The notes under the pieces were generated by a model. The model was not told where the DNA came from. It searched no databases and saw only the letters and a list, made by a program, of their open reading frames with translations. Below, piece by piece: positions 23,794 to 32,473 of a stretch of 64,000 bases of DNA (position 1 is its first letter; the number at the start of each line of letters is the position of its first letter). Where the stretch lies: the NCBI GenBank assembly GCA_934254725.1, contig CAKQLR010000003.1, positions 1-64,000 on the forward strand. The letters run 5' to 3'. Origin of the DNA: an uncultured Clostridia bacterium. GTDB lineage: Bacteria; Bacillota; Clostridia; Christensenellales; Borkfalkiaceae. The translations under genes and the position numbers were made by a program.

Positions 23794-25797
23794 TTACTTT
23801 AAATAAACGTACTTGCGGTTGCTGCCGAGGGGAGCGAAAAGTTCTCCGTCACCCGTGTAAAACCTTGAGAAGTATTCTATATACTGCAACCTTGCGTCGT
23901 GGATGTACGCCCCGAGAATGTTCATTGCAAGATTGAAAACGTGACCTATAATTATAATGAGAACGCCTAAAGCAGCAAGCACGGGATTGCCGCCGTTTAT
24001 AAGCAACATTCCCTGCCCCGAAACTATCTGAGCGATTACCGCGCCGGAAAGCATAAGCCCGTAAAGCCTTGCGTAGCTTAAGATATCCGAAAGGTAATTG
24101 ATTACGCCGTACACCGCGCCGAAGCCCTTGGTGAACTTGCCTAAGCCTTTTTCGTGCATGCCTGCCGTTACCGCCGCTATAAACAGCGCAACTACGGCAA
24201 CTATTCCGCCGGGCATTGCAAGGTACGGCATGTTCAGCTGTTCTATAAGCCCCAACACCATAACAGCCATTCCGCCGAGGAATACAACCCAGATAAGCCC
24301 GAAAAATATTCCGTCCGCAATCCTGCCCTTTTTAAATTCGCTGTACGCCCTGAACGCGTTGGAAGCCATTAACTGTACCACGCCCATTCCGAGAGCTATA
24401 AGAAGTACCGACGGAACGGTTATGCCTGCAAGAGAAGCGAAATCCTTAGTCGCGTCCGGCAAAATAGCCTTCGGCAGGAACGAAACGGCAAATTGATTGC
24501 TGTCTGTCGGCGACGAAGAAAAACCAAAGTACGAACCGAACAGCACGCCGAACAATATCGTGAACAAACCGCCTATGCCTATTACGTTGGCAAGGCGTTT
24601 CATGCCCGTATCGCGCTTTATTGTGGAAGCGTAAATAAATCCGCCCAACGCCATAAGCAAGCCGTAGCCCGCGTCGCCCATAATAAACCCTAAGAATATG
24701 CTGAAGAATATACTCATTACGGGATTCGGGTCCTGTTCGCGATAGTTGGGTGCGGAGTACATATTCGTAACGAACTCGAAGTTCTTTACCACTTTATTGT
24801 TCTTCATAAGCGTGGGGGGCATTTCGTCCTTATCCACGTCGAAGAACTCGTAACAAACGTACTCCGTACAATTATTAAGCGCGTCGGCAACCTTTTTCTG
24901 TCCGTCCTTAGGAACATAAGCTTCCAGAACGAAACTCGTGGCGGTGCCGGGCGCCATCTCCATAGCGTTTATCTTTTCTATTTCAAACGCGTAGTAATCT
25001 GCGAGGATTTTCATAGAACTAAGCTCGTCCTTAAACGAAACAAGTTCTTTCTCCGCCTCGGCTATCTCTTTCGTTAAAACGGAAATTTCCTTTTGATTGT
25101 ACGCTTTAAGTTTTTCGGCGGTATCTTCGCCCGCAAACGGGCAACGCTGGAAGCCTATGGAATTGAGAAAAGGCAGAACGTTCTCCGCATTATCCCTGTG
25201 CGCGGCAACCACCACGGCGGTAAAATCCGAGAGACTCTCCCATTCCTCGTAGTCGGTAGCTTCCTCCCCGTCGATAAACGCCTTGAACTCGTTTAATCTG
25301 TCGGTCGGTATTGCGCCGAAGTACACTTTTGCAAGTTTCGTATCGGTAAACTGGCAGAACTTCTCCTTTACGTTCATGTAAGGTTCAAGTTGCTTAATAG
25401 TGGTTTCCGCCTGCGTTATAGAATTTTTGCAGGCAAAAATCTTATCGTTTACCCCCTTAACCCGACCGACAAGGTCAAGCACCATCTGCTCGTCCTCGCC
25501 TGCGGAAGTAAAGCGTTTAAACTCCACTTCTACCTCGCCGCCTACCTTTTCCTTGCCCTTGTGCTCCTTAAGGTACCTTTCCGCATATGAAGAAACAAAC
25601 TCTATGCACTCGTTCAGCTCGGAAAGTTTCTTTTCCAGAGCCTCTTTCCTTTCGGGCTCGCGGATAAGTTCGGTATCGGGCAGAAGCTCCGTCCCTTTCA
25701 CCTCGGCAAGTCCGGTGGAAGCGAGCGCGTTAAGAATAACGTCTCTTTCCTTTGTAAGTCCCGCAAGTTTAAGACGGGACATTTCAGCAATTGCCAC
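23794..25797 (-). CDS. atpI: V-type ATP synthase subunit I (a subunit)
   Basis: A 667-residue stator subunit. The N-terminal half (about 1-340) is cytoplasmic with long helices. The C-terminal half has about seven membrane segments starting at NPVMSIFFSIFLGFIMGDAGYGLLMALGGF. Family motifs GDAGYG, LLPxG-like loops and the final SYARLYGLMLSGAVIA and NILGAYIHDARLQYIEYFSRFYTGDG are present. The latter helices hold the Arg that faces the ring Glu. The ATG overlaps the previous gene by 14 bases. Confidence 0.95.
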   Translation of the reverse strand: MAIAEMSRLKLAGLTKERDVILNALASTGLAEVKGTELLPDTELIREPERKEALEKKLSELNECIEFVSSYAERYLKEHKGKEKVGGEVEVEFKRFTSAGEDEQMVLDLVGRVKGVNDKIFACKNSITQAETTIKQLEPYMNVKEKFCQFTDTKLAKVYFGAIPTDRLNEFKAFIDGEEATDYEEWESLSDFTAVVVAAHRDNAENVLPFLNSIGFQRCPFAGEDTAEKLKAYNQKEISVLTKEIAEAEKELVSFKDELSSMKILADYYAFEIEKINAMEMAPGTATSFVLEAYVPKDGQKKVADALNNCTEYVCYEFFDVDKDEMPPTLMKNNKVVKNFEFVTNMYSAPNYREQDPNPVMSIFFSIFLGFIMGDAGYGLLMALGGFIYASTIKRDTGMKRLANVIGIGGLFTILFGVLFGSYFGFSSSPTDSNQFAVSFLPKAILPDATKDFASLAGITVPSVLLIALGMGVVQLMASNAFRAYSEFKKGRIADGIFFGLIWVVFLGGMAVMVLGLIEQLNMPYLAMPGGIVAVVALFIAAVTAGMHEKGLGKFTKGFGAVYGVINYLSDILSYARLYGLMLSGAVIAQIVSGQGMLLINGGNPVLAALGVLIIIIGHVFNLAMNILGAYIHDARLQYIEYFSRFYTGDGELFAPLGSNRKYVYLK

Positions 25798-26104
25798 TTA
25801 AAACACCTCTCGCAATTTCTTCGGCGAATTTTTCTACGCTTTTCACGCTTTCGTACTTAAGGTTCTGCGCCTCTTTTTTACCTTCGAGAAGAATCTCGTT
25901 ATAGATTTCTTCCGCAAGGGCTTTTGTTTTTTCCGTTTCGATTGAGAGATCCTCTCTCAGCTTAACGTCTGCGGCTTTAAGCTGTTCGCCCGCCTTTACG
26001 CGCGCCTCGTCCGATATGCTCTGAGCGCGAACGGACGCTTCCGCAGTTATTTCCGAAGCCCTCTGTTCGGCTTCCAATATTGAAGATACAAGCTCGTTTA
26101 TCAT
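25784..26104 (-). CDS. V-type ATP synthase subunit H/G (peripheral stalk)
   Basis: A 106-residue charged coiled-coil protein (INELVSSILEAEQRASEITAEASVRAQSISDEARVKAGEQ) that pairs with subunit E to form the stator stalk. It corresponds to NtpF of Enterococcus and AhaH of archaea. GGAG precedes the ATG at 26104. A TTG four codons earlier is less likely. It is the first gene of the nine-gene operon. The 190-base region upstream is A/T-rich and contains a TATAAT on the minus strand near 26170-26185, but no convincing -35 was found. Confidence 0.85.
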   Translation of the reverse strand: MINELVSSILEAEQRASEITAEASVRAQSISDEARVKAGEQLKAADVKLREDLSIETEKTKALAEEIYNEILLEGKKEAQNLKYESVKSVEKFAEEIARGVLSGNC

Positions 26105-26305
26105 ACGCCGCTCCAAACTGTGTATTGATTTTATTCTAATACTTTCGCTTTAAGTAAATGTTAACTTTATATTATATTAATAAAGATTGTAAGAACCTCT
26201 ATCGGCTTAATTGTAGCACAAAGAAAAAATTTTTTCAAACATTTGCACGAGATTTTTTACAATAAAAAAGCGGCGCGGAGTATATTAACTCTTTGCCGCC
26301 GAGTT

Positions 26306-27154
26306 TTATTTTTTAATATACAGTACACCGAGCGTGCCCTGTCCGCAGTGGCTGGTTACAACGCAGCCTGCCGTGGTAACTTCTATGTCATTAAACGAAA
26401 ACTTTTCTTTTACCTTTTCCTTGATAAGCTCCACAATATCGTCCGAGCAATGCGAGTGAGTGATGAAAACCCTCGTATCGTCGTAATCGGGGTAATCTAC
26501 GGCAAGGTCGTCAACGTACGAGCCGATGCAACGCTTGAGATTGCCCATATACTTTTTCCTTACGGCAAGCTTTCCGTCAGCCATAAAAATCGAAGGGTGA
26601 ATCTTCAGAATTTTAGAAACTACTGCGGCTGCGGCGGTACATCTGCCGCCTTTATAAAGATAGTCTACGGTGTCTACGACGAAAGACGTCTGTACCTTGT
26701 CGGTGAGAGATAAAACGGTGTTGTAAATATATTCCGCGTTTCTGCCCTCAGCAAGAAGGTCGCACGCTTTTAATGCGAGAAGCCCTTGCCCCGTGGAAAG
26801 CTGACGGGTATCTACGACGAGAACTCTTCCGTCGAAGTCTTTTGCCGCTTCAACGGCGTTAGCATTCGACGACGAGCATTCCGCCGATATGTTGAAATGG
26901 ATTACCGTTTCTGCGTCTTCCAGCTGACGGCTGAAAAACGATTTATACTCTTCCACCGCGCACGCGCTTGTCTTAGGCAGAATGTTGGTCTTTTTCACGT
27001 ACTCGAAAATATCCTGCGGGGTTGCGTCCACACCGTCGCGGTATTCGTTGTCACCGAGCAAAACGTGAAGCGGCGATACTCTTATATCGTTTTTTTCGAT
27101 CAGTCCTTTGGACAAATCGGCTGTGCTGTCCACGGTAATAACTACGTTTTTCAT
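26306..27154 (-). CDS. DegV family fatty-acid-binding protein (copy 1)
   Basis: A 282-residue DegV/FakB-like protein. It starts VITVDSTADLSKGLIEKNDIRVSPLHVLLGDNEYRDGVD (4-42), with SQ/S-acid pattern PKTSACAVEEY near 77-87, and VVDTRQLSTGQGLLALKACD near 134-153. DegV proteins bind a fatty acid and, as FakB, present it to the FakA kinase. No fakA is nearby. The next gene on the strand is a clear paralogue. AAAAAGGAG precedes the ATG. The C-terminus GQGTLGVLYIKK is typical. Confidence 0.92.
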   Translation of the reverse strand: MKNVVITVDSTADLSKGLIEKNDIRVSPLHVLLGDNEYRDGVDATPQDIFEYVKKTNILPKTSACAVEEYKSFFSRQLEDAETVIHFNISAECSSSNANAVEAAKDFDGRVLVVDTRQLSTGQGLLALKACDLLAEGRNAEYIYNTVLSLTDKVQTSFVVDTVDYLYKGGRCTAAAAVVSKILKIHPSIFMADGKLAVRKKYMGNLKRCIGSYVDDLAVDYPDYDDTRVFITHSHCSDDIVELIKEKVKEKFSFNDIEVTTAGCVVTSHCGQGTLGVLYIKK

Positions 27155-27307
27155 TTAAAAAGTCTCCTTTTTCTCACGTTATTTAATTTTTTACACCCTA
27201 AAACTATTCTTCCGCGCACCGTTTAGCAAAAAAGATTGCAGCCTTTCGATGCGCAAAAGAATGATTTAAAGATGATATTTACTTTGTGTTTATATCCGAA
27301 AAAATTT

Positions 27308-28243
27308 TCAGACGTTTTTCGTCATAATCTTTTTGAATATGGAATGGCGATCTTTTTTATCGTTTACGGGCTGAGCCTCTTTTTCTACCTTGGTTTCGCC
27401 CTCGATATACAGAAAACCTATTGCGTTCGGACCTGCGTGTACGGCAACCGTCGCGCCCGCTTCGGTAACGATTATCTCTTTGAATTTAAACAGTTCCTTA
27501 ACCTTTTTGACGACCGCGGAGACGATTTCTTCCGAACACCCGCTGTGAGTGATAAACGCCCGTTTATCGTCGTAACAGGGTACTTTTTCGGCAACGTCCT
27601 CCACGTACGAACCGATGCAGCGGGTAAGACTGCCTGCGTATTTTTTCATTAAGGAAAGCTTACCGTCCTTCATATAAACAGAAGGGTGAATTTTCAATAT
27701 TTTGCTTATCAGCGCAGCCGCGGCGGTACATCTGCCACCCTTATGAAGGAACTCCGCAGAATCCACCAGCGTAGAAGTCTGCACTCTGTCCGTCAGGGCA
27801 ACCGACGCCTCGGCTATTTCGTCGAACGTTCTGCCTTCGTCGCGATAGTCGCAGGCTTTCAGGACAATAAGTCCCTGCCCTGAGGAAAGATATCTGCTGT
27901 CGATAACTTTAACCCTGCCGCAGAACTCTTCCGCCGCGGTGTTCGCATTGAAATGCGAACACGAACACTCGGAAGATATGCTGAAGTGTATCAATTTATC
28001 TCCGTCCGAGAGATTTTTTTCAAAAAAACATCTGTATTCTTCCTGAGAGCAAGCGCTCGTTTTAGGAAGATTACCCGTTTGCTTATAATAATCGAATAAA
28101 TCCTTTAAAGTCACGTCGACTCCGTCGGTATATTCTTTATCGCCTAAAATAACGTGCAGCGGAGAAACTCTTATGTCTCTTTTCTTCGCAAGCGACGCGG
28201 GTATGTCCGCCGTGCTGTCTGTAGTAATTATAATCTTATTCAT
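27308..28243 (-). CDS. DegV family fatty-acid-binding protein (copy 2)
   Basis: A 311-residue DegV protein, highly similar over its whole length to the one downstream (for example TDSTADIPASLAKKRDIRVS, LPKTSACSQEEY, HKGGRCTAAAALISKILKIHPS). It has a ~30-residue charged C-terminal tail (EKEAQPVNDKKDRHSIFKKIMTKNV) that copy 1 lacks. The ATG at 28243 has AGGAG 5 bases before it. The frame extends 32 codons further up, but into the 3' region of the next gene and without family similarity. Both copies probably arose by tandem duplication and may prefer different acyl chains. Confidence 0.92.
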   Translation of the reverse strand: MNKIIITTDSTADIPASLAKKRDIRVSPLHVILGDKEYTDGVDVTLKDLFDYYKQTGNLPKTSACSQEEYRCFFEKNLSDGDKLIHFSISSECSCSHFNANTAAEEFCGRVKVIDSRYLSSGQGLIVLKACDYRDEGRTFDEIAEASVALTDRVQTSTLVDSAEFLHKGGRCTAAAALISKILKIHPSVYMKDGKLSLMKKYAGSLTRCIGSYVEDVAEKVPCYDDKRAFITHSGCSEEIVSAVVKKVKELFKFKEIIVTEAGATVAVHAGPNAIGFLYIEGETKVEKEAQPVNDKKDRHSIFKKIMTKNV

Positions 28244-28322
28244 GATGTCTCCTAATAAAATAATCCCCCGGCACCTTTTATGTATTCCCTTTTTAATTAC
28301 CGCGTATTTTACATGTTTTACG

Positions 28323-29030
28323 CTACTTTTTAAGAACAAGCCCTTGCTTTGTGAGCGAGTTTATTACTTCCTCCGCCATAAAGCGATGACCTTGTTCGTT
28401 CGGATGAATGCCGTCCTCGCAATAGTTTCTCAAGTATTTTCTGTCGAGCAAGAATCCCGACCTGAGGTCGATAATCGGGCAATCGTATTTCGCCGCGCAC
28501 TTTACGAGTACAAGATTGTAGCACTCCTGAGAGCGAGAAATATTCGTAACGTCACCGTCGAAAAACTCCAGAACCTTTTCGCCGTCGGTCACTTTAGAAA
28601 TAACTTCTCTGAAATATCTTTGAGAATCGACGGGCGGAATTGTCGTTATAATAACGTGCACGCCCGCGTTTTGTAATATTGTAATGTTTTCGGACAGAAG
28701 CGCTTCGAACTCGTCTATCGGAGTGAAAGGCAAATGCTCCTCGAGCGGGGTTTTCGCAACTGCAGCCCAATCGTAATCGGCGTCGTTGCCGCCTATACAG
28801 AATACGGCGTAGTCACCCTTTTTGCCGCCTTCTTCCAAAAACTTTTTTACTGCGTTTCTTTCCGTAAGTTTTTTAAGCGTCTGACCGTATTTAGAATAAT
28901 TCACAACATCAAGCACGTATTCCTCGGCAACGATATTGACCATACTGTCTTTCAATTTGAGTAATTTTTTGTTTTCGTAAATTATGCCTTTAGATATTGA
29001 ATCACCGAAAATAGCAACTTTGCTTGCCAT
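28323..29030 (-). CDS. SGNH/GDSL family hydrolase
   Basis: A 235-residue esterase-like protein. Block I is VAIFGDSISKG (Ser11 nucleophile), block III CIGGNDADYDW supplies Gly and Asn, and block V DGIHPNEQGHRFMAEEV supplies the catalytic Asp and His. There is no signal peptide, so it is likely cytoplasmic and could act on acylated sugars or lysophospholipids. GGAGGAAT precedes the ATG. It is first in a same-strand series with the two DegV genes, which may point to lipid metabolism. Confidence 0.9.
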   Translation of the reverse strand: MASKVAIFGDSISKGIIYENKKLLKLKDSMVNIVAEEYVLDVVNYSKYGQTLKKLTERNAVKKFLEEGGKKGDYAVFCIGGNDADYDWAAVAKTPLEEHLPFTPIDEFEALLSENITILQNAGVHVIITTIPPVDSQRYFREVISKVTDGEKVLEFFDGDVTNISRSQECYNLVLVKCAAKYDCPIIDLRSGFLLDRKYLRNYCEDGIHPNEQGHRFMAEEVINSLTKQGLVLKK

Positions 29031-29283
29031 AAATTATTCCTCCTTCGAGCGGTTTGCCGCCTGTTATTCCGATGGGTTTCAACGTAAATTATTGCCGATT
29101 TCCCCGTCGGTGAAAACACTATACACCAAAGGTTACGAAAAAATCAACCTAAGAATACCTGTTTTTCCTCTACCATTGCGGCAAGCCCCTCTACTCGTTA
29201 AAATTTCGTCTCTACCGACCGAAAACACAACTCTACGATCGACAAAACCATCTCTACTCACGGTAGAAAGGCCTTTAAAACGC

Positions 29284-29312
29284 TTGTAATCGGCATTATA
29301 ATGTGCTATAAT
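29284..29312 (+). promoter_or_regulatory. Sigma-A promoter with extended -10
   Basis: TTGTAA (29284-29289), 17-bp spacer ending in TGC, TATAAT (29307-29312). It serves the XRE-type regulator gene at 29350 and possibly the plus-strand run of genes after it. Confidence 0.65.
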
Positions 29313-29349
29313 ATTTAAGTATAGATTTTTAATTACAGGAAAGACAGTT

Positions 29350-29982
29350 ATGGATGATATCAAGAATAATATAGCCGTGAATATCGCCGAATGCAGAAAG
29401 AGACTAAATCTTACGCAGGCGCAACTGGCTGAAAAATTGAATTATTCGGATAAAGCCGTATCCAAATGGGAAAGGGCGGAAGCCGTTCCCGATATTTACA
29501 TTTTGTCCGAACTCGCAAAAATCTTCGGCACTACCGTGGACGAGCTTATTTCTTCCGAGCCGCATCTGCCGGAACAAAAACAAAAGCCCGTATTCTTCTT
29601 CAACAAGACTATAATAGCTTTGCTTTCCGGCGTCCTCGTATGGGTTGTCGCCACGCTTTGTTTCGTTATTTTAGAGTGGTGCGGGGTAGATTTTAAAAAT
29701 TGGCTTTGCTTTATTTACGCTATCCCCGCTACGGCAATAGTGGAAATAGTTTTTAACGCAATCTGGGGCAAAAGAGTCGGTTCTATTCTTTTGGTTTCCG
29801 CGCTTATATGGACTCTTGCCCTTTCGTTCTTTCTTACTTTTCCGAAAACGAACATCTGGCTGATATTCATAATTTGTATACCCTTACAGGTGCTCACGAT
29901 ACTGTGGCTGTTTTTAAAACGCCCGAAGAAAGAGCCTGCTGCAAACAAAAACGGCGAAAGCAAAAAAGCCGACAAGAACTAA
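29350..29982 (+). CDS. XRE family regulator with membrane domain
   Basis: A 210-residue protein. Residues about 7-62 are a Cro/C1 HTH (AVNIAECRKRLNLTQAQLAEKLNYSDKAVSKWERAEAVPD). The rest holds four predicted membrane helices (near 84-105, 113-135, 140-160 and 166-188) and a lysine-rich tail. This layout is common in Clostridia as a membrane-tethered regulator of unknown signal. AGGAAAG precedes the ATG. It begins a plus-strand series running to the PLD gene at 36.6 kb. Confidence 0.85.
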   Translation: MDDIKNNIAVNIAECRKRLNLTQAQLAEKLNYSDKAVSKWERAEAVPDIYILSELAKIFGTTVDELISSEPHLPEQKQKPVFFFNKTIIALLSGVLVWVVATLCFVILEWCGVDFKNWLCFIYAIPATAIVEIVFNAIWGKRVGSILLVSALIWTLALSFFLTFPKTNIWLIFIICIPLQVLTILWLFLKRPKKEPAANKNGESKKADKN

Positions 29983-30010
29983 AAAGGGGCGTTTATCGCA
30001 CGTTAACCGC
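29981..30010 (+). repeat. Dispersed intergenic repeat, copy upstream of traX-like gene
   Basis: AAAAAGGGGCGTTTATCGCA then CGTTAACCGC. It begins at the stop of the XRE gene and ends 13 bases before the next ATG, which has no other clear ribosome site. Confidence 0.65.
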
Positions 30011-30023
30011 GATATTATAGATT

Positions 30024-30782
30024 ATGAAGGAACAGTATAAAGGATTTTTAAACGGCAATATGCTGAAAATAGCCGCCGCCGTTTTTATGTTGGCGGATCA
30101 TATCGGTGCGGTTTTCGGCCCCTCTTTGATAAGTGACGAATGCTGGGTGGTGCTCCGTTGCATCGGGCGCCTTTCCATGCCGATTTTCGCATTTTTGATT
30201 TCCGAAGGTTGCCGCTATACTCGCGACAGAAAAAAGTATTTTCTTTTTATGTTTCTGCTCGGCGCGGTATGCGACGCGGCGTTTTACATCGCAATGCAAT
30301 CGGTTTACTTCTGCATACTGACAACCTTTTCCCTTTCCGTGCTTTTGATTTATACATACGACGAGTTTTTAAATCAGATTAAATCCGAAGAAAAAACTTT
30401 TAAAAAAATTACCGGCGCGGCATATGCGGCGGTAAAGTTTCTTCTGATAATAGCGTTATGCCTGTTTTTATTGGATTTGTGCGAAAGATACGACGGGGTA
30501 TTCGATTACAGAATGCCCGGGATCATGCTACCCCTTTTGTGCTATATATTCAAAAACAGATGGCTTCGCCTTATTCTCTTCACTGCGGGCATAGCCTGGT
30601 CGGTATTCACGTATCCTTACGCCACGCAGATACCTTATTTTGCATTTCTTGCCGTGCCGATAGTAGCGCTTTACAACGGCGAACGAGGAAAACTTAACCT
30701 TAAATATTTTTTCTATTTGTTTTACCCCGTCCACCTTCTTCTGCTTGAGGGTATCTATATGCTCATTATGCTTTTAAGGTGA
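30024..30782 (+). CDS. TraX family membrane protein
   Basis: A 252-residue multi-helix membrane protein. It starts LNGNMLKIAAAVFMLADHIGAVF, then RCIGRLSMPIFAFLISEGCRYTRDRKKYFLFMFLLGAVCDAAFYIA, the usual TraX-family pattern (LKxIAxxxMxxDHxG and GRLAFPIFxFLxxEGxxxT). It ends YFFYLFYPVHLLLLEGIYMLI. TraX of F plasmid acetylates pilin, but the many chromosomal homologues in Bacillota are of unknown function and are probably membrane acyltransferases. No conjugation genes are near, so a role in envelope acylation is more plausible than conjugation. Only 9 bases separate it from the ClC gene. Confidence 0.88.
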   Translation: MKEQYKGFLNGNMLKIAAAVFMLADHIGAVFGPSLISDECWVVLRCIGRLSMPIFAFLISEGCRYTRDRKKYFLFMFLLGAVCDAAFYIAMQSVYFCILTTFSLSVLLIYTYDEFLNQIKSEEKTFKKITGAAYAAVKFLLIIALCLFLLDLCERYDGVFDYRMPGIMLPLLCYIFKNRWLRLILFTAGIAWSVFTYPYATQIPYFAFLAVPIVALYNGERGKLNLKYFFYLFYPVHLLLLEGIYMLIMLLR

Positions 30783-30791
30783 CGAAATAAC

Positions 30792-32417
30792 ATGAACGCA
30801 AAACAGTTTTTCTCATACATAAGATATACGTTATTCCCGATAGCAGTTTACGGTATAGCCATAGGTCTTGCCACGGGAACGATAATATGGGGCTACTCCC
30901 TCGCCGCGGAATTCATAGGCGAACAGAGCGCAAACATCTATGCGTTTTTCAGGGCAAATCCGTCGTTTATCCCCTTGCTTTTTCTGGGGCTTCTGGCGCT
31001 TGCGCTTGTTTCTTACTTTGTAATAAAGTTCGTGCCGGAAGTAACGGGCAGCGGCGTTCCGTATTCGGAAGGCGTTATGCGCGGACTTTTGCCCTTGAGA
31101 TGGGTGATAGTTCTCCCCGCCATGATAATCAACAGCTTTATTTCGTTTATCGCGGGCATTCCTCTCGGCAGCGAAGGGCCGAGCGTACTCATCGGTTCAT
31201 GCATCGGCGCGGGTTCCAACGACGTAACCATCAACGGAAACAAACCCCGTCTTGCCTGGAAAAGACAGTCCATAACGGGCGGCGCTTCCGCGGCTTTCGC
31301 GGTGGCGTTCAACGCTCCCCTCGCAGGCATAATCTTCGCGCTCGAAGAAATACACAAACGTTTTTCCCCGATGATACTTTTGCCCGCTTCGGCTTCGGTA
31401 ATAGTCGCCTCGATAACGGCTAACGGGCTTACCGCGCTTACGGGGCACGGCATAAGCGAAGTTATCTTCACTGAGTTCGAAATGCTTGCCGAACCAACAT
31501 TAAGGGAATTACCATTCCTCGCCCTCCTCGGCGTGATGATGGGCTTGTTTTCCGTTTTCTTCAGCCTGCTTTACAACGCGGTCGCGAGCGGAATGAATAA
31601 AATAAAAGTGCCAGTAATAGTAAAAATTATTTCGGCGTTTCTGCTTACCGGCGTAGCTGGCTTGCTCGTTGCGGATTCCATAGGCTCCGGCGGCAACCTG
31701 ATAAGAAAAATAGCCCTTATGAAAACGGAGTGGAAGTTGCTTCTACTCATACTCGCTATAAAGCTCGTGCTAGTAACATTCTGTTCAAACGGCGGTGTGA
31801 CGGGCGGCTTGTTCTTCCCCATTCTTGCGATAGGCGCGATATTCGGCGGGCTGACCGCAAAGCTGTTTATCCTTATGGGAATGAGCGATAAATACTATAA
31901 TATGATAGTGCTTATAAGCATGTGCGCGTTTTTGGGCGGAGTTATGCGCTCACCCATAACCGCGGTGGTGCTTATAATAGAAATGACCGATACGCTTACG
32001 GCGGATCTTTGGGCAACCTGTTTTGTAATTCTGCTCGCTTATTTCATCATAGAATTATTCAACGTAGAGCCGGTTTACGATAAACTTCTCGGCAACATTC
32101 TCGGCAAGCGCAACGCGGGCAAAAAGCGCAAGCTTGTAGTTTATGAAATAGAAATAGAAGAAAATTCTTTTGCCGTGGGCAGAAGCGTGCGCGATATTCT
32201 CTGGCCGGCAAGCGCGCTCGTTATAAAGGTGAAAGAAACGGACGACCAGGGCAACATAATCTACCGCATGGATAAGGACGGCGAACGCAAAATTCACGCA
32301 GGCGATAAGTTCGTTATTCAGGCGGAAACCGCAGAACCGAAAGAAATTTATAAACAACTCTGCTATATAGTAAAACGCCCGGAATATTTCCACAATAATC
32401 CCGAGTTTAATGATTGA
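30792..32417 (+). CDS. ClC family chloride/proton antiporter with TrkA-C domain
   Basis: A 541-residue ClC protein. Selectivity-filter motifs are GSGVPYSEGVMRG, GSEGPSVLIGS with the gating Glu, and GGLFFPILAIGAIFGG. The inner proton glutamate is present in PLAGIIFALEEIHKRF, so it should exchange Cl- for H+ rather than act as a channel. After about residue 435 the cytoplasmic tail carries a TrkA-C-like domain (IEIEENSFAVGRSVRDILWPASALVIKVKE), which could bind a nucleotide or ion. AAGGTG overlaps the end of the TraX gene and serves as ribosome site. Confidence 0.93.
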   Translation: MNAKQFFSYIRYTLFPIAVYGIAIGLATGTIIWGYSLAAEFIGEQSANIYAFFRANPSFIPLLFLGLLALALVSYFVIKFVPEVTGSGVPYSEGVMRGLLPLRWVIVLPAMIINSFISFIAGIPLGSEGPSVLIGSCIGAGSNDVTINGNKPRLAWKRQSITGGASAAFAVAFNAPLAGIIFALEEIHKRFSPMILLPASASVIVASITANGLTALTGHGISEVIFTEFEMLAEPTLRELPFLALLGVMMGLFSVFFSLLYNAVASGMNKIKVPVIVKIISAFLLTGVAGLLVADSIGSGGNLIRKIALMKTEWKLLLLILAIKLVLVTFCSNGGVTGGLFFPILAIGAIFGGLTAKLFILMGMSDKYYNMIVLISMCAFLGGVMRSPITAVVLIIEMTDTLTADLWATCFVILLAYFIIELFNVEPVYDKLLGNILGKRNAGKKRKLVVYEIEIEENSFAVGRSVRDILWPASALVIKVKETDDQGNIIYRMDKDGERKIHAGDKFVIQAETAEPKEIYKQLCYIVKRPEYFHNNPEFND

Positions 32418-32423
32418 CAAAAG

Positions 32424-32454
32424 AAAAGTCCCGTTTTTCGCGCATTAACGCGCG
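32424..32454 (+). repeat. Dispersed intergenic repeat, copy upstream of ligase-like gene
   Basis: AAAAGTCCCGTTTTTCGCGC then ATTAACGCGCG. It lies in the 56-base gap between the ClC gene and the next start and carries the exact core TCGCGCATTA. Confidence 0.65.
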
Positions 32455-32473
32455 TTCAGGGCAAGGAGCTACC

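Noticed and set aside
30024..30782. TraX as sign of a conjugative element
   Set aside because: No relaxase, type IV secretion, integrase or direct-repeat boundaries are present. Chromosomal TraX homologues are common in Clostridia.
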